Assembly: GCA_016711485.1 (NCBI GenBank)
Contig: JADJSX010000001.1
Coordinates: 1 to 40,105, forward strand
Length of the DNA: 40,105 nucleotides
Source of the DNA: Leptospiraceae bacterium
GTDB lineage: Bacteria; Spirochaetota; Leptospiria; Leptospirales; Leptospiraceae
Reading direction: 5' to 3'
Shown here one piece after another: positions 1-10,141 of this stretch. Position numbers and translations under genes: made by a program. The notes beneath the pieces are model-generated. The model worked only from the letters and a program-made list of their open reading frames with translations, did not search any database and was not told the DNA's origin. The number at the start of each line of letters is the position of its first letter. The stretch's first letter is position 1.

Positions 1-229
1 CTGCATTCGTATTAGAAAGCAAAGAAGATATAAAGTTTAGCAACGACTGCCTCTATTGAGAAGATGCGCTTTAAAAGCCAATCGTGGAAAACACTTCAGT
101 ATACACTGAAATTCTAGAAAGGAAAAATCAATCTTCAATTCGTTCGGAAGCATTCGACATTAAAATGATTTGATCACTTGGAAATGAATACAATTGGATG
201 ATAAAATAGTTTTTATAAAGGAGAAGCCA

Positions 230-877
230 ATGGAAGTTAAAACTATAAATCGTAAATCAGTTCAGAGAAAATTATTTACCGAAACCAATCGAAGAAAAAC
301 TTGAAGGCTAATAAGTTACTCGGCGATCACCAACTTGGAAGAATGCACGGGGTTATAAAATCGCGGTTGTCGCGAGAATTACTAAGGATAAAATTTCAAC
401 GGATTTTATCAGTACAGAATTGAAGCAAAGACATCGGAAAATCCTGATGATTATCCGTGCCTTTTTATCTACAATATATCAAAAAGAATGTTAGAACTTG
501 GGCAGCGTATTTTGGTCATATGGGGTTGATCAAGATAAAGAACGAAGAAAAGAACGATGTTGGAAAATTTTAAATTCTTTGGGGGCACCAACAGGAATTT
601 TCTTCTAATGGAAAAAGGAATGAGTTATTATTTCTGCACTCTTCTCGACTTGGTATTTTACTTGGAACGTTAATGATTTACGCACAATGACGAGGGCTAG
701 AGACAATTGCCCAAGCAAGTCTCCCGCCTTTCTGATATCGTCAGAAAAACTTAGGATTGGAGGCTAACTGGACGGTTGCCGTGGGAATTTAAATCGATTA
801 CGGAGATGTAGAGGATAACGCTAATAGTTTCAATCACCCGAGCGCAGCAAACAGAAATTGTTCAATTTTTCGATTGA
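230..877 (+). pseudogene. Nitroreductase-family protein, multiply frameshifted
   Basis: The ATG at 230 follows a purine-rich AAGGAGAAG site and opens MEVKTINRKSV, the usual start of FMN-dependent nitroreductases. Stitching the three plus frames together gives LPKPIEEKLEG, SPTWKNARGYKIAVVA, TKDKISTDFISTEL, KTSENPDDYPCLFIYN, LMEKGMSYYFC, LGLEANWTVAVGI and YGDVEDNANSF, in the right order for a protein of about 215 residues. Family members reduce nitro compounds or quinones with NAD(P)H in the cytoplasm. As written the gene is interrupted roughly every 50-100 bases. Because the segments between breaks are so well preserved, this may be sequence error rather than decay. The TetR-type remnant downstream could be its regulator. 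Confidence 0.6.
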
Positions 878-908
878 AGTACAATGAAAGCAGAATTACT
901 ATTTTATT

Positions 909-1095
909 TTACGCAAAATTGATAATTTAAGGGCCAAGATGATTTTGAGAATATTAGAGGAATGTTAATGAATTAATAAATTCAATAGCCTGCGGCAGCA
1001 GCCCACCATGAAATTTATAAACCTCAAGTGGACGCTGGACTCACCTTGCGTAAGGTGAGTTACTAAAATGATGTTACGCAAAATTGGTAACTTTA
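909..1095 (+). repeat. Imperfect direct repeat between the nitroreductase and TetR genes
   Basis: Two near-identical stretches of about 21 bases lie at 909-929 and 1074-1095, sharing TTACGCAAAATTG, then one variable base, TAA, one variable base, TTTA. They flank the short region between the nitroreductase and the TetR-type gene. They could be operator half-sites for that regulator or a duplicated promoter segment; neither is proven. Confidence 0.35.
1039..1060. terminator. Perfect 9-bp hairpin, possible terminator
   Basis: ACTCACCTT at 1039-1047 and AAGGTGAGT at 1052-1060 pair perfectly around a GCGT loop, downstream of the nitroreductase remnant. No T-run follows, so it is either a Rho-independent terminator lacking its tail or an operator palindrome. 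Confidence 0.35.
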
Positions 1096-1160
1096 GAAAG
1101 GAGGATAATTTTTGAGAAAAAAGGCTTATCAATTATGAAGAAAAAAGTAAAGAACAAAAA

Positions 1161-1812
1161 ATGCCTCGTCCGAAGATAGAATTTTAAATAAATCTATGGA
1201 ATTGTTACATGAACAAGGATTTGCAAATACAGGAATCAATCAGATTATAGAAGAGAGTCATCTAGTTTTAAAAAAAGTTTTTATACTTACTTTTCTGATA
1301 AAAATAGTTTGGGACCCTTATCTTGAATTTGAAAAAGATTTTTTAAATTACTTATGAGAAAGATGATTCAGAAGCATATGACCTTATGAACCACTTGTTC
1401 GTTCTTGGGTGTCGCTGAAAAAATGATTCGGCTACCAAAATACAATAGCTGCCCGTTTGCCTTATTTAAAATCAATCCTTACGGAGGACGCAGAATTATT
1501 TCAAAGTAAAATCAAAGGAATTTTAGAAAATTGGAAAATCCTTATGGTTCAATTTGCTAGACTGATCTAAGGTAAAGGAAATTTTCTGAAGGTGATAGAC
1601 TCCACACACTATGTGTAAAAAAATTATTCTCTATTATGAAGGAGCAATCCAATCTTATGTGATGACTAAGGCCCCCTACTTACTTATCGTTGACAGAAGA
1701 AGAACTAATAAAACTTCCGAAAAGTTTGACGACTTTAGTTCCTATAGCAACATATTTTAAAAAAGAAGTCTTCCAATTCACCAACCAGTTTGAATTACTA
1801 AGCGTAATTTGA
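1161..1812 (+). pseudogene. TetR-family regulator, multiply frameshifted
   Basis: Joining frames gives MPRP, then DRILNKSMELLHEQGFANTG and INQIIEES, then KKSFYTYFSDKNSLG. This is the TetR N-terminal helix-turn-helix, whose consensus runs ILxxAxxLFxxxGFxxTxIxxIxxxAxVSKGxFYxYFxxKxxL. The C-terminal ligand-binding part can be followed in pieces, including LPYLKSILTEDAELFQSK and LTEEELIKLPKS. TetR proteins repress neighbouring genes until a small ligand binds, so the upstream nitroreductase is the likely target. An AGGAGG-like site at about 1099 lies rather far upstream of the chosen ATG, so the start is uncertain. Confidence 0.55.
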
Positions 1813-2022
1813 AAAAAAGAAATAGGAAAATTAATAGGTTAAAATTTAGCTCCTGTAATCTGGTTTCGCCCCAGTTTCTTAACAAGATATAAAAGCTGTA
1901 TCTGCATGAAAAATAAACTTTTCGATATTTTAACTCACTAGTAAGAACTTCAACAAATAAACTAACACTAATGGTTAGATAAGGCTAATGCATGGGAGAA
2001 TCAGATGCTCAATTTTTGCATC

Positions 2023-3256
2023 TCATTCTTGAATTAAATTTTTCAGCAATCTTTGACTGCAGAAATAAATTCTATATTTGCTGATAAAGAACAAACTCTC
2101 TTCTCCTCCATAACGGGCGGCAATATCGGTTTTCGTCGTGCCATTGAATAAATATTTTAGAGCAACCTTGCTGAATGCATTCATCTCCTTTTGGTGACCA
2201 ATAAAAATCATTGTGCTTTAAAATAATCAATATCGATAAGCATTAATGCAACTGGATAATTATATCGTAATGCTCGATTTCATTCTTTCTCAAAAGTAAT
2301 ATCAAAAAAACGTCGATTCCCGATTTCTGTTAACGCATCAATATAAGAAAGTGTTTCCAAAACTTTTGATTCAGAATTGAGAATTTTTTCTTGTGCTAAT
2401 TTAAGTGCTTTAACCTGCTCTCCTGTAAAATCTTAGTACAAAATAAATCATATCGCCCAAAAACTATCGAAAATTAATATGCACCAAACAATAAAATACT
2501 CGTCGCTAAAGGATGAGTAATCGACAGGCGATTTGTTAAGTGAAAGTTCGCAATGTAGTCGAGCTCAATGCTTACAGCACAATTGACATTATCCCCAACA
2601 AAAAAGTTGTTACAGGAAAAAATAAAAGAGGATACCACTTTTATGGATAAATGAAAGCATGAATCTAATGCGACTGCAAAATTATCAGCACCAAACCCAA
2701 ATACTACAAAACATATAGATGTGCAAAGCCATTCTTGTAGACCTTCCCCAGCCATATGCAGTTTCAATATTAGATAGATAACCTAAAAAAATACGACAGT
2801 TCCAAAGCCTATACCAAGCCCCAAAAACTCTCGTTAGTAAATTAGTTTTTCTTTTCGGTTGAGATATTAAAACTAACGCAATTCCACTGGGGAGAAAATT
2901 TAATGCCGTATTGGACCCATCCGACCCGGGTGAGATGCTCAACCAAAATAAAGGCTCCATAAATGGTGTATCAATGGAAAGATCTATTTGAAAGTATATT
3001 GAATTAAGTTAAACTGCCTAAAAAATTGCGATAGTCGCTAAACTAATAGTAATAGTTTTCTATGGATATTAAAAATCAGCCTTTGCTAAACCCAACTACA
3101 AAAACCCAAGCGCTGTATTAAATTGCATAGCGACAAAACTTGGATGAACTTGAATCAGAATAGGAAGATTAAATACCGTCCAATTGTACGGTGCTCCCAA
3201 TAAAAACGAAGTTCCGCTCGTCTTTATTAATATTTTGTTAATCAAAACTTATTCAT
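2023..3256 (-). pseudogene. Membrane diguanylate cyclase (GGDEF), frameshifted
   Basis: On the minus strand the N-terminal part reads as hydrophobic segments (HPSFVAMQFNTALGFL, TALNFLPSGIALVLIS), a multi-helix membrane sensor. A linker follows (KLAQEKILNSESKVLETLSY), then IDALTEIGNRRFFD, ALMLIDIDYFKA and ARYGGEES. IDALTxIxNRR, LxDIDxFK and RYGGEE are the signature blocks of a GGDEF domain, with the active-site motif written GGEES. Such proteins make cyclic di-GMP from GTP at the inner membrane. A stop and several frameshifts interrupt it here. A PilZ protein, a typical cyclic di-GMP receptor, is encoded at the other end of the window. Confidence 0.55.
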
Positions 3257-3349
3257 TTTACCATCCCGAAATTCAGTCAATAAGAATAATTCACTTTGAC
3301 TGTGAAGTCTTCGCTAATAAATCGGGAAAAATTGATTTCTGGTATTCCT

Positions 3350-3628
3350 TATTTAGAAGGAGTTCTGATTCCACTTCCAAGGTGTTCCAACACCGCTTCC
3401 AGGAGTTCCGACTCCCCCACCTGGGTTCAGTTCAGTTCCTGTCCCAGCTTGCCAATCCCCAGTTCCAGGTCCCTACTCCGCTTCCGGGAGTTCAAGTCCA
3501 TTTCTGGGCTACCGATTCCGTTGCCAGAACTTTGAGTTGGCACTGAAAATTCCAAATCACTAAAATCTCTTAAAACTGAACTAAAAAGCGAAATCGAAAC
3601 AAAAAGAAAGAACGAAAAATTTATTCAT
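3350..3628 (-). pseudogene. Remnant of a small secreted Gly/Thr/Pro-rich protein
   Basis: The minus strand opens with MNKFFVLSFCFDFA, which looks like a signal peptide, and after a frameshift continues into repeats such as TGDWQAGTGTELNPGGG and VGTPGSGVGTP. The DNA shows repeated AGTTCC/GGAACT words at 3410-3530. Function unknown; probably a cell-surface or exported low-complexity protein. The plus-strand reading of the same bases is Ser/Pro-rich and looks like an antisense shadow. Confidence 0.3.
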
Positions 3629-4185
3629 AATATACCTTTAGCACTATAGACTAAAAAATTCTGTTATTATCAGAAAAGCCTATCAATTTTTAGCAAGATC
3701 ACAAATTTCCATCGTATTCTATTTGATTGTAAAGTTAGAAATAAACAAATTTAATACCATTTTACGCATACTTTTTATTACCCACAAACTAATTACAAAT
3801 ACATATATTTCTTAAATATAGTTGTAACTATTTATTATTTCATTATGGTAAAATGCGGAATACTTTTTACACTAAGTAAACTGGATTTATATATTAATGA
3901 GTATCTTTAATTCTATTTCTTGTGCAAATGACAAAATACAGTAAGGTTAGAATTTATTCTTACGAAAAATTCGATAAAATTAATTTGTTAAACCTAATCA
4001 ATTTTATCCCCCAAATAATCAAACGTAGTTTATTTCGCCTAAATTATTTAGAAAAATTTAGAATGGTTACTACAAAAGTAAAAGTATTTTTCCAAATAAT
4101 TGAAACAAACTTTTATTTAGAATGTAATATAAATTCCCTCTTGCTACAGAAAGAAAAAGTCTAACGTGTAGTTGTAAATAAAATT
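3629..4185. other. AT-rich intergenic stretch without a convincing gene
   Basis: Very A+T-rich sequence with poly-A and poly-T tracts. A plus-strand reading frame at 3922-4164 has no ribosome-binding site and a composition typical of AT-rich noncoding DNA, so I do not call it. No RNA gene or clear promoter is recognised. Confidence 0.4.
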
Positions 4186-4757
4186 ATGAAATCAATATTT
4201 AGAAGATATAGCATTATACTAATTGTAGAATCTTTTTTTGGGAATCATTATACATATAGGGATAATTGGCCTTGATGTTTTACTTGCCGATAAACCAATC
4301 GTAATAGATTTAGAAGATAAATTCTTACAGTCCGCTTTTTTCGTTTCCGTTTTTACCAAGCCTTATTTTCGAAATTCTATTTTCGATTTTTTATCATATT
4401 TCTTTGGAATTCAATGCAGACAGCAATTAAAAAAGCCCACGAACAAGATATAAAAAAAGAGAAATACAAAACCACAGTTGCGACAATGCAAAAATTAATG
4501 GCTCTCATGGCTGATTACATTGCTGTCAACAATAACGAAATTCTATCAAAATAGAATTTCGTCGCAAAAGGACAAAACACTTCCCACACAATTGAAGTTG
4601 CGAGTAAAAATATTTCAAAAGATTCTTGGAATATTATCTGAAATCAGCTATTACCAACCATATCTAAAAAAGCACTGATCCTACCACTGTGGATCTTTTA
4701 ACACAATTGGAAGTTCGTATCAAACAATTGGAAGAAAAAGAAATTAGTGATTTTTAA
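4186..4757 (+). pseudogene. Unknown membrane protein, frameshifted
   Basis: The first frame gives MKSIFRRYSIILIVESFFG, then, one frame over, a hydrophobic stretch (IIIHIGIIGLDVLLADKPIV) and LEDKFLQSAFFVSVF. Later frames continue with AIKKAHEQDIKKEKYKTTVA, LMALMADYIAVNNNEILS and finally DPTTVDLLTQLEVRIKQLEE before the stop at 4757. The product would be about 190 residues: two N-terminal membrane helices and a C-terminal coiled coil. I do not recognise the family. Three or four frame changes are needed. Confidence 0.35.
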
Positions 4758-5019
4758 ATTGCAATTAATTTTATCGTTTAGTTTCAATTGTTCCGATTTT
4801 CATATTTCCTTTGTGTAAATTTTTCATATAGCGGCTATCGTTTATTTAGGAATCGGGAATTAAAAGTGAATTTCTGTTTAACTAACTAAAGTCTACGAAT
4901 TGATACCATGAAATCATTCTGTATTTATTTTTTAATAAAGCGATTTTCTGGACTGAAGATTTTTTCTTATTCCTTAAAAAATACTATGAAGAATTTCATT
5001 TTCAAAATACATTCTTTTT

Positions 5020-5391
5020 ATGAAAAAACCTTCCAAAGAAAAAAAGAAGAAAAATGTAGAGGATAAAAATCTTCCAATTTATTATGTAGCTATTGGAGCG
5101 TCTGCCGGCGGACTCGAGGCAATAGACACTTTTTTTTCAAATATGCCGCCAGTGAGTGGTTTAGCTTTTGTGGTAATTCAGCATTTATCTCCGGATTTCA
5201 AAAGCCTAATGGTAGAACTTCTCTCAAAAAAAACTTCCATGCCCGTACATAGGGCTGAAGACAATATGGTAGTTCTTCCGAATAATGTATATTTGATTCC
5301 CCAAAAAAATCTGAACATATTTCATGGAAAGTTATTTCTAAGCGAACAAGATCATTCAAAAGGAGTCAACCTTCCGATTGATGTTTTTTAA
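5020..5391 (+). CDS. CheB-type methylesterase domain (N-terminal fragment of CheB-CheR-PAS protein)
   Basis: After a Lys-rich leader the protein reads YYVAIGASAGGLEAI and FVVIQHLSPDFKS, carrying the CheB catalytic Ser (GASAGG) and His (QHLSP). CheB removes methyl groups from chemoreceptor glutamates. In CheB-CheR-PAS fusions it belongs to a large cytoplasmic signalling protein. The frame stops right after LPIDVF, exactly where the family continues FFRSLAED. Two extra Ts in the T run at 5384-5389 would join it to the next fragment as DVFFKSLAED. With all breaks repaired, 5020-8423 encodes about 1135 residues. Confidence 0.8.
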   Translation: MKKPSKEKKKKNVEDKNLPIYYVAIGASAGGLEAIDTFFSNMPPVSGLAFVVIQHLSPDFKSLMVELLSKKTSMPVHRAEDNMVVLPNNVYLIPQKNLNIFHGKLFLSEQDHSKGVNLPIDVF

Positions 5392-5977
5392 ATCTTTAGC
5401 TGAAGACCAAGGAGAAAAATCTATTGGAATAATCCTTTCTGGAACAGGAAGTGATGGGACTCGCGGCTTACGGGTAATAAAAGAATTAGGCGGGATGGTA
5501 ATGGTGCAGAAGGAAGATACTGCAAAGTTTGACGGAATGCCACGTGCGGCAATTTCTACTGGTCTGACTGATTTTATACTATCTCCAGAAGAGATGCCTG
5601 GACAATTAATCTCTTTTTCAAAACATCCATATGCCACTCAATCCGCACGTTCAGAAACACTGTTAAGTGAAGAAGAAGGTCTAACCAGAATATTTTCCAT
5701 TTTAAGAGAAAAGTGTAGAGTTGATTTTACTTTTTATAAACCAAGCACGATTACCCGCAGAATTGAAAGACGAATGAGCATTTCGCAAACTCACGATCTG
5801 AAAGAATACATTGAGTATTTAGTGCGATATCCGAGTGAGGTAAATTCATTATACCGCGAATTGTTGATTGGTGTTACTAGTTTTTTAGAGACCAGGAAGC
5901 ATTTGATTTTCTTTATTCTAAATGTATGCAAACAATTCTACAGTCATCTCCGAATAGAGAAATCAGATTTTGGGTAG
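5378..5977 (+). CDS. CheB C-terminal part plus CheR N-terminal helical domain (fragment)
   Basis: KSLAEDQGEKSIGIILSGTG and SDGTRGL supply the rest of the CheB fold with its catalytic Asp. VDFTFYKPSTITRRIERRM and ELLIGVTSF are the all-alpha N-terminal domain of CheR, which binds the methyl-acceptor protein. The last 30 residues are out of frame: one more T in the T6 run at 5881-5886 would restore TSFFRDQEAFDFL, the CheR consensus. The natural start of this fragment is inside the upstream frame, so it is not an independent gene. Confidence 0.75.
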   Translation: MMFFKSLAEDQGEKSIGIILSGTGSDGTRGLRVIKELGGMVMVQKEDTAKFDGMPRAAISTGLTDFILSPEEMPGQLISFSKHPYATQSARSETLLSEEEGLTRIFSILREKCRVDFTFYKPSTITRRIERRMSISQTHDLKEYIEYLVRYPSEVNSLYRELLIGVTSFLETRKHLIFFILNVCKQFYSHLRIEKSDFG

Positions 5978-7284
5978 CGGCATGTTCGACTGGAGAAGAG
6001 GCATATAGCCTAGCAATGTTAGCACGAGAATGTATGGAAGAAATGCAACAGAATTTTGATGTAAAAATTTTTGCGACGGATATCGATAAAGATGCAATTC
6101 ATTTTGCGGCAAATGGTCTTTATCCTGAAAGCATTACTGCAGATTTATCTCCAAAGTTATTGTCCAAGTATTTCCACAAAAAAGAAGATAATTTCCAAGT
6201 TGCACGAAATATCAGAGAAATGGTTGTATTTGCACAACATAATTTAATCAAAGATCCACCATTCACAAATATATCTTTATTGAGCTGTCGGAATGTTCTG
6301 ATTTATTTACAGCCAATCCTACAAAAAAAAGCATTTGAATTCTTTAATTTTTCCCTCAATCCATCTGGAATTTTAATGTTAGGCACAAGCGAATCAACCA
6401 GTGAAATGAGTGATTATTTTGAGCCTTTGGATATAAAGTATAAAATATATCGATCCAAGGGAAGGACAAAACCTTTAACGGATAATTCTCCTTTGTTTCT
6501 ACCAACTGATACGAGAAGTAGGGAAATGAAAAACCAAGCTATTGGAACAAGACGTTTCCTCAAATCTTCCGAAGAAGAGCGTGTATTGGAACGATTCTTT
6601 CATACTGTGTCTAATGATTATTTACCGCTGAGTGTCATCGTGAATGAGCAAATGGAGGTTATCCACACTCTAGGTGATCCACAACATTATTTCAAAGTTC
6701 CTTCAGGAAAACTAGTTAATGATATTTCCAAAATGGCAATCAAGGAATTAACTGTTCCCTTAACCACTGGAATTCAAAAAGTATTTCGCCAAAAGCAAGA
6801 AGTTAGATTTTCAAACATAAAAGTCAGACAAAATAATATGGAAACTTTTATTAATCTGCGAATTGTTCCATTGCCTAGCAAAAAAGGCCAAGAAGAATTA
6901 GTTACAATTTTAATCGGAGAAATAAAAAAAGTTGATGTTTCAGAAGTAAATCCTGCTATTCAATCTTTTGATTTATCTAAGGAAGCGGATGAACATTTAC
7001 ATGACTTAGAACAGGAATTACAATTTACAAGAGAAAATTTACAAGCCACGATTGAAGAACTCGAAACAACTAATGAAGAATTACAAGCGACTAACGAGGA
7101 ATTACTCGCAAGCAATGAAGAGTTACAGTCTACAAACGAAGAATTACAATCTACGAATGAAGAACTTTTTACAGTAAATGCAGAACATCAAGGTAAAATC
7201 ATCGAGTTAACTGAATTACATAATGATATTCAAAATATTATTAGCACTTCGCATATAGCCAGTTACTTTTGGATGAAAATTTAG
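5926..7284 (+). CDS. CheR methyltransferase domain, PAS-like domain and coiled coil (fragment)
   Basis: WVAACSTGEEAYSLAM is the SAM-binding motif of CheR, and LLSCRNVLIYLQP is its conserved C-terminal strand. CheR transfers methyl groups from S-adenosylmethionine to receptor glutamates. A PAS-like region follows (LPLSVIVNEQMEVIHTLGD). Then comes a heptad repeat of ETTNEEL, QATNEEL, ASNEEL and QSTNEEL type, the coiled-coil linker typical of CheB-CheR-PAS kinases. The frame ends at ASYFWMKI; one more T at 7267-7270 gives ASYFLDENLEVRRFSP and joins it to the next fragment. Confidence 0.8.
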   Translation: MQTILQSSPNREIRFWVAACSTGEEAYSLAMLARECMEEMQQNFDVKIFATDIDKDAIHFAANGLYPESITADLSPKLLSKYFHKKEDNFQVARNIREMVVFAQHNLIKDPPFTNISLLSCRNVLIYLQPILQKKAFEFFNFSLNPSGILMLGTSESTSEMSDYFEPLDIKYKIYRSKGRTKPLTDNSPLFLPTDTRSREMKNQAIGTRRFLKSSEEERVLERFFHTVSNDYLPLSVIVNEQMEVIHTLGDPQHYFKVPSGKLVNDISKMAIKELTVPLTTGIQKVFRQKQEVRFSNIKVRQNNMETFINLRIVPLPSKKGQEELVTILIGEIKKVDVSEVNPAIQSFDLSKEADEHLHDLEQELQFTRENLQATIEELETTNEELQATNEELLASNEELQSTNEELQSTNEELFTVNAEHQGKIIELTELHNDIQNIISTSHIASYFWMKI

Positions 7285-8423
7285 AAGTACGAAGATTTTC
7301 GCCTAACGTTTCTAAGATACTGAAAATTCTGAGCAATGATATCGGTCGACCGATTACGCATATACCAAATTATTTGCTGAACTTTGACTTGATTAAAGCG
7401 ATTAAAGAAACCCAAAATTCAACGATGCATTCGGAGAGAGAAGTAAAAACGCAAGATGGAAACTCATATCTGCTTCGAATTGATCCTTATGTAATAGGTC
7501 CAAAATCCTTTTCGGGAATTATTGTTTCGTTTGTAAATATTACAGAAATTATTCAATCACGAGAAGCATTTAATAATCTGGAAATCCGTTTTCAGAATTT
7601 GTTTAATACTATGGAACTAGGAGTTGTATATCAAAATAGCGAAGGGAAAATCATTTCTGCTAATCCCGCGGCTGAGAGAATATTAGGAATCTCTTTTGAA
7701 CAAATGCAAGGGAAAACCTCAATGGATCCAGAATGGCGTATCATTCAGGAAGACGGATCAAATTTTAATGGGAATGATCACCCTGCTATGATTGCACTTA
7801 GGACTGGTAAAACCGTTAAAGATGTCACAATGGGCATTTATAATCCAGTAAATGACTCTTATAAATGGATCAATGTTTATGCAACTCCGCTCTTTACCCA
7901 AAACAATTCTACTCCTTTTCAGGTCTATGCGGTTTTTAATGATATAACTGAAAAGAAAATTGCAGAGTCTAACTTAAAAGATACTCTATCAATGTTAAAT
8001 TTGGCAATGGATACGGCGAATATGGCTTGGTGGGAATTGGATTTAACAACTGGCGTTGTCATTTTTAGTAAACGAAAAGCGGAAATGCTAGATTATCCGC
8101 CAGAGAATTTTAAACATTATCAAGATTTTATGGATTTAGTCCATCCAGAGGATCATGAAAAAACGATGGACGCAATGCGAAATCACATGAATGGACAAGT
8201 AGATAAATACTTAGCTGAATACAGAATAAAAACAAGAGCGGGTGAGTATAAATGGTTTCATGACACAGGCTCAATTGTAAAAAGAGATTCAAATAATAAA
8301 CCTGTGAAAGTTGCAGGTTTGGTCATTGATATTACTAAGCAAAAAGAAATTGAATCTGCTTTGTTTGCACTGCAAATAGAAAAAGAGCAATCTAGTATCA
8401 CAAAGGATACTCATAATGAATGA
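7269..8423 (+). CDS. PAS-domain sensor segment (C-terminal fragment of CheB-CheR-PAS protein)
   Basis: The fragment holds three PAS-type sensor units. The first is DENLEVRRFSPNVSKIL. The second begins LFNTMELGVVYQNSEGKII and ends in a PAC motif (YAVFNDITEKK). The third, with AWWELDLTTGVV and YRIKTRAGEYKWFHDTGSIV, is a PAS_3-type fold. PAS domains bind ligands or cofactors and pass signals to output domains. It ends without a kinase domain, 8 bp inside the start of the next gene, so the pair is translationally coupled and probably works as one signalling unit. The nearly identical PAS_3 unit in the kinase indicates duplication. Confidence 0.75.
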   Translation: MDENLEVRRFSPNVSKILKILSNDIGRPITHIPNYLLNFDLIKAIKETQNSTMHSEREVKTQDGNSYLLRIDPYVIGPKSFSGIIVSFVNITEIIQSREAFNNLEIRFQNLFNTMELGVVYQNSEGKIISANPAAERILGISFEQMQGKTSMDPEWRIIQEDGSNFNGNDHPAMIALRTGKTVKDVTMGIYNPVNDSYKWINVYATPLFTQNNSTPFQVYAVFNDITEKKIAESNLKDTLSMLNLAMDTANMAWWELDLTTGVVIFSKRKAEMLDYPPENFKHYQDFMDLVHPEDHEKTMDAMRNHMNGQVDKYLAEYRIKTRAGEYKWFHDTGSIVKRDSNNKPVKVAGLVIDITKQKEIESALFALQIEKEQSSITKDTHNE

Positions 8424-10083
8424 AAAATTTAAAGAATTACGAGAGCAAGCTGAAACGATTTTAAAAAATAATCTCAGTCAAAATTCAGATATTCCTGCCA
8501 GCGAATTTCAGAAAATAATTCATGATTTGCAGGTTTATCAGATTGAGCTGGAACTCCAAAATGAAGAACTTAGGAATACGCAAACTCAATTAGAAACCTC
8601 CAAAAATAATTATGCAGAGCTTTACAATCAATCACCAGCCGGTTACGTTACCTTGAATCAAAATAGTATTATCCTCCAAGCAAATCAAACATTTATGGAT
8701 ATGGTTGGAAAGGATTCTTCAAAAGTATTGAATATAAGTTTTTCAGAGTTCCTTGATCCCGAAGACCGTTCCATTTTTTTAGCGAGGTTTCATGCTTTTT
8801 TTCGAAATCCTACCGAAAAATATATAGAATTAAAATTAGAAGGAAAAGGAGGAAAAATTATCTACGTTCGAATGGCGGGAAATTTATTAGTGGAAAACAA
8901 TATTACTCCCAAAAAGGAATCAGCCACTCCTAAATTATTTTTAATAATTAACGATATAACAAGTGAAAAAAAAGTAGAAGAAACTCTTTTAGAGTCAAAT
9001 ACGAGATTAACACTCGGTATGCGCGTAGCAAATATGGCATGGTGGGAAATGGATATTGCAACAGGAAATGTTACTATTGATAAAAAGAAAGCGGAAATGC
9101 TTGGTTATCCCCCAGAAAGATTTAAACATTATAAAGATTTTACAGATTTAATTCATCCAGACGATCATACGAAGGCGATGAATGCATTGTTAGAGCATAT
9201 ATCAGGGCAAGTCGATCGATATGAAGTAGAGTATAGAATTTTAGCCAAATCCGGCGAATACAAATGGTTTTTAGATATTGGATCAATCGTGAAATGGAAT
9301 GCATCAGGAAAACCACTAACCATTATTGGGCTAGTCAAAAATATTACAGACCGCAAGATAGCAGAAAATAAACTAATTGAATTAAATGCTACAAAAGATA
9401 AATTTTTTTCAATATTAGCGCATGATTTAAGAGGACCGATCGGAAGTTTGCATTCCTCTTTTGAATATTTATCGAATATTGATGAAAATACAAAGGTTGA
9501 AAAATTTAACCGATTTCTTCCTTTATTAAAAAATTCTGCAAAGTCGATTCTTACTCTTCTAGAAAACCTACTTGTTTGGGCGCGATCGCAAAAAGGGGAT
9601 ATTCCATATAACCCGTCAAAGCATAATCTCAACAATATAATTCATTCCAATATTCAATTGTTCTTAGCGACTGCTAAAGGAAGAAACGTAAAATTAACAA
9701 CTCAATTAGAACAAGAATTTTATTCTTTTTTTGATGTTGATATGATAACAACTGTGCTTAGAAATCTAATCAGCAATGCTTTAAAATTTACAAACGAAAA
9801 CGATTCGATTCAAATTTCTGTGCATACACTAGAAAATAAATTGGAAGTAAGAGTGGAAGATTCAGGAATTGGAATGCAGCAATCTACTTTAGAAACCTTG
9901 TTCAGGATAGACGTAAGACACCAAAGTAACGCAGGAACAAATGGGGAAAAAGGTACGGGACTAGGTCTTATACTATGCAAAGAATTTTTAGATAAACACA
10001 ATGAAAAAATATCGGCAACCTCAGAACTTGGCAAAGGAAGTATGTTTATATTTACCCTCCCTAATCTAACAGAGAGTAGTTAA
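8416..10083 (+). CDS. PAS domain sensor histidine kinase
   Basis: The 555-residue cytoplasmic protein starts with the LREQAETIL...LQVYQIELELQNEEL helix typical of PAS kinases. Two PAS units follow (NYAELYNQSPAGYVTL; MRVANMAWWEMDIATG). The HisKA box is FSILAHDLRGPIGS, with His as phospho-acceptor. The ATPase domain has NLISNALKF (N box), DSGIGMQ (G1) and GTGLGLILCKEFL (G2). All catalytic motifs are intact. There is no membrane segment, so input comes from cytoplasmic PAS ligands or from the coupled CheB-CheR-PAS partner. No response regulator lies beside it; its place is taken by the integrated element about 60 bp downstream. Confidence 0.9.
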   Translation: MNEKFKELREQAETILKNNLSQNSDIPASEFQKIIHDLQVYQIELELQNEELRNTQTQLETSKNNYAELYNQSPAGYVTLNQNSIILQANQTFMDMVGKDSSKVLNISFSEFLDPEDRSIFLARFHAFFRNPTEKYIELKLEGKGGKIIYVRMAGNLLVENNITPKKESATPKLFLIINDITSEKKVEETLLESNTRLTLGMRVANMAWWEMDIATGNVTIDKKKAEMLGYPPERFKHYKDFTDLIHPDDHTKAMNALLEHISGQVDRYEVEYRILAKSGEYKWFLDIGSIVKWNASGKPLTIIGLVKNITDRKIAENKLIELNATKDKFFSILAHDLRGPIGSLHSSFEYLSNIDENTKVEKFNRFLPLLKNSAKSILTLLENLLVWARSQKGDIPYNPSKHNLNNIIHSNIQLFLATAKGRNVKLTTQLEQEFYSFFDVDMITTVLRNLISNALKFTNENDSIQISVHTLENKLEVRVEDSGIGMQQSTLETLFRIDVRHQSNAGTNGEKGTGLGLILCKEFLDKHNEKISATSELGKGSMFIFTLPNLTESS

Positions 10084-10141
10084 CATTCAATAGTATGAGG
10101 ATGGAATTTCGGGGGTGACAGTGAGTAATCTCTGGTTACAC

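Noticed and set aside
3400..3535. CRISPR-like or minisatellite array
   Set aside because: The AGTTCC-type words are short, irregular and in a coding-like register; no spacer structure.
3184..3546. Plus-strand frame of 120 residues
   Set aside because: Ser/Pro/Gln low-complexity reading of a repetitive stretch; the minus strand gives a signal peptide and Gly/Thr repeats, which is more protein-like.
3922..4164. Plus-strand frame of 80 residues
   Set aside because: AT-rich codons, no ribosome-binding site, no neighbour coupling and no motif; probably chance.
9165..9635. Minus-strand frame of 156 residues
   Set aside because: Lies wholly opposite the intact histidine kinase; antisense shadow.
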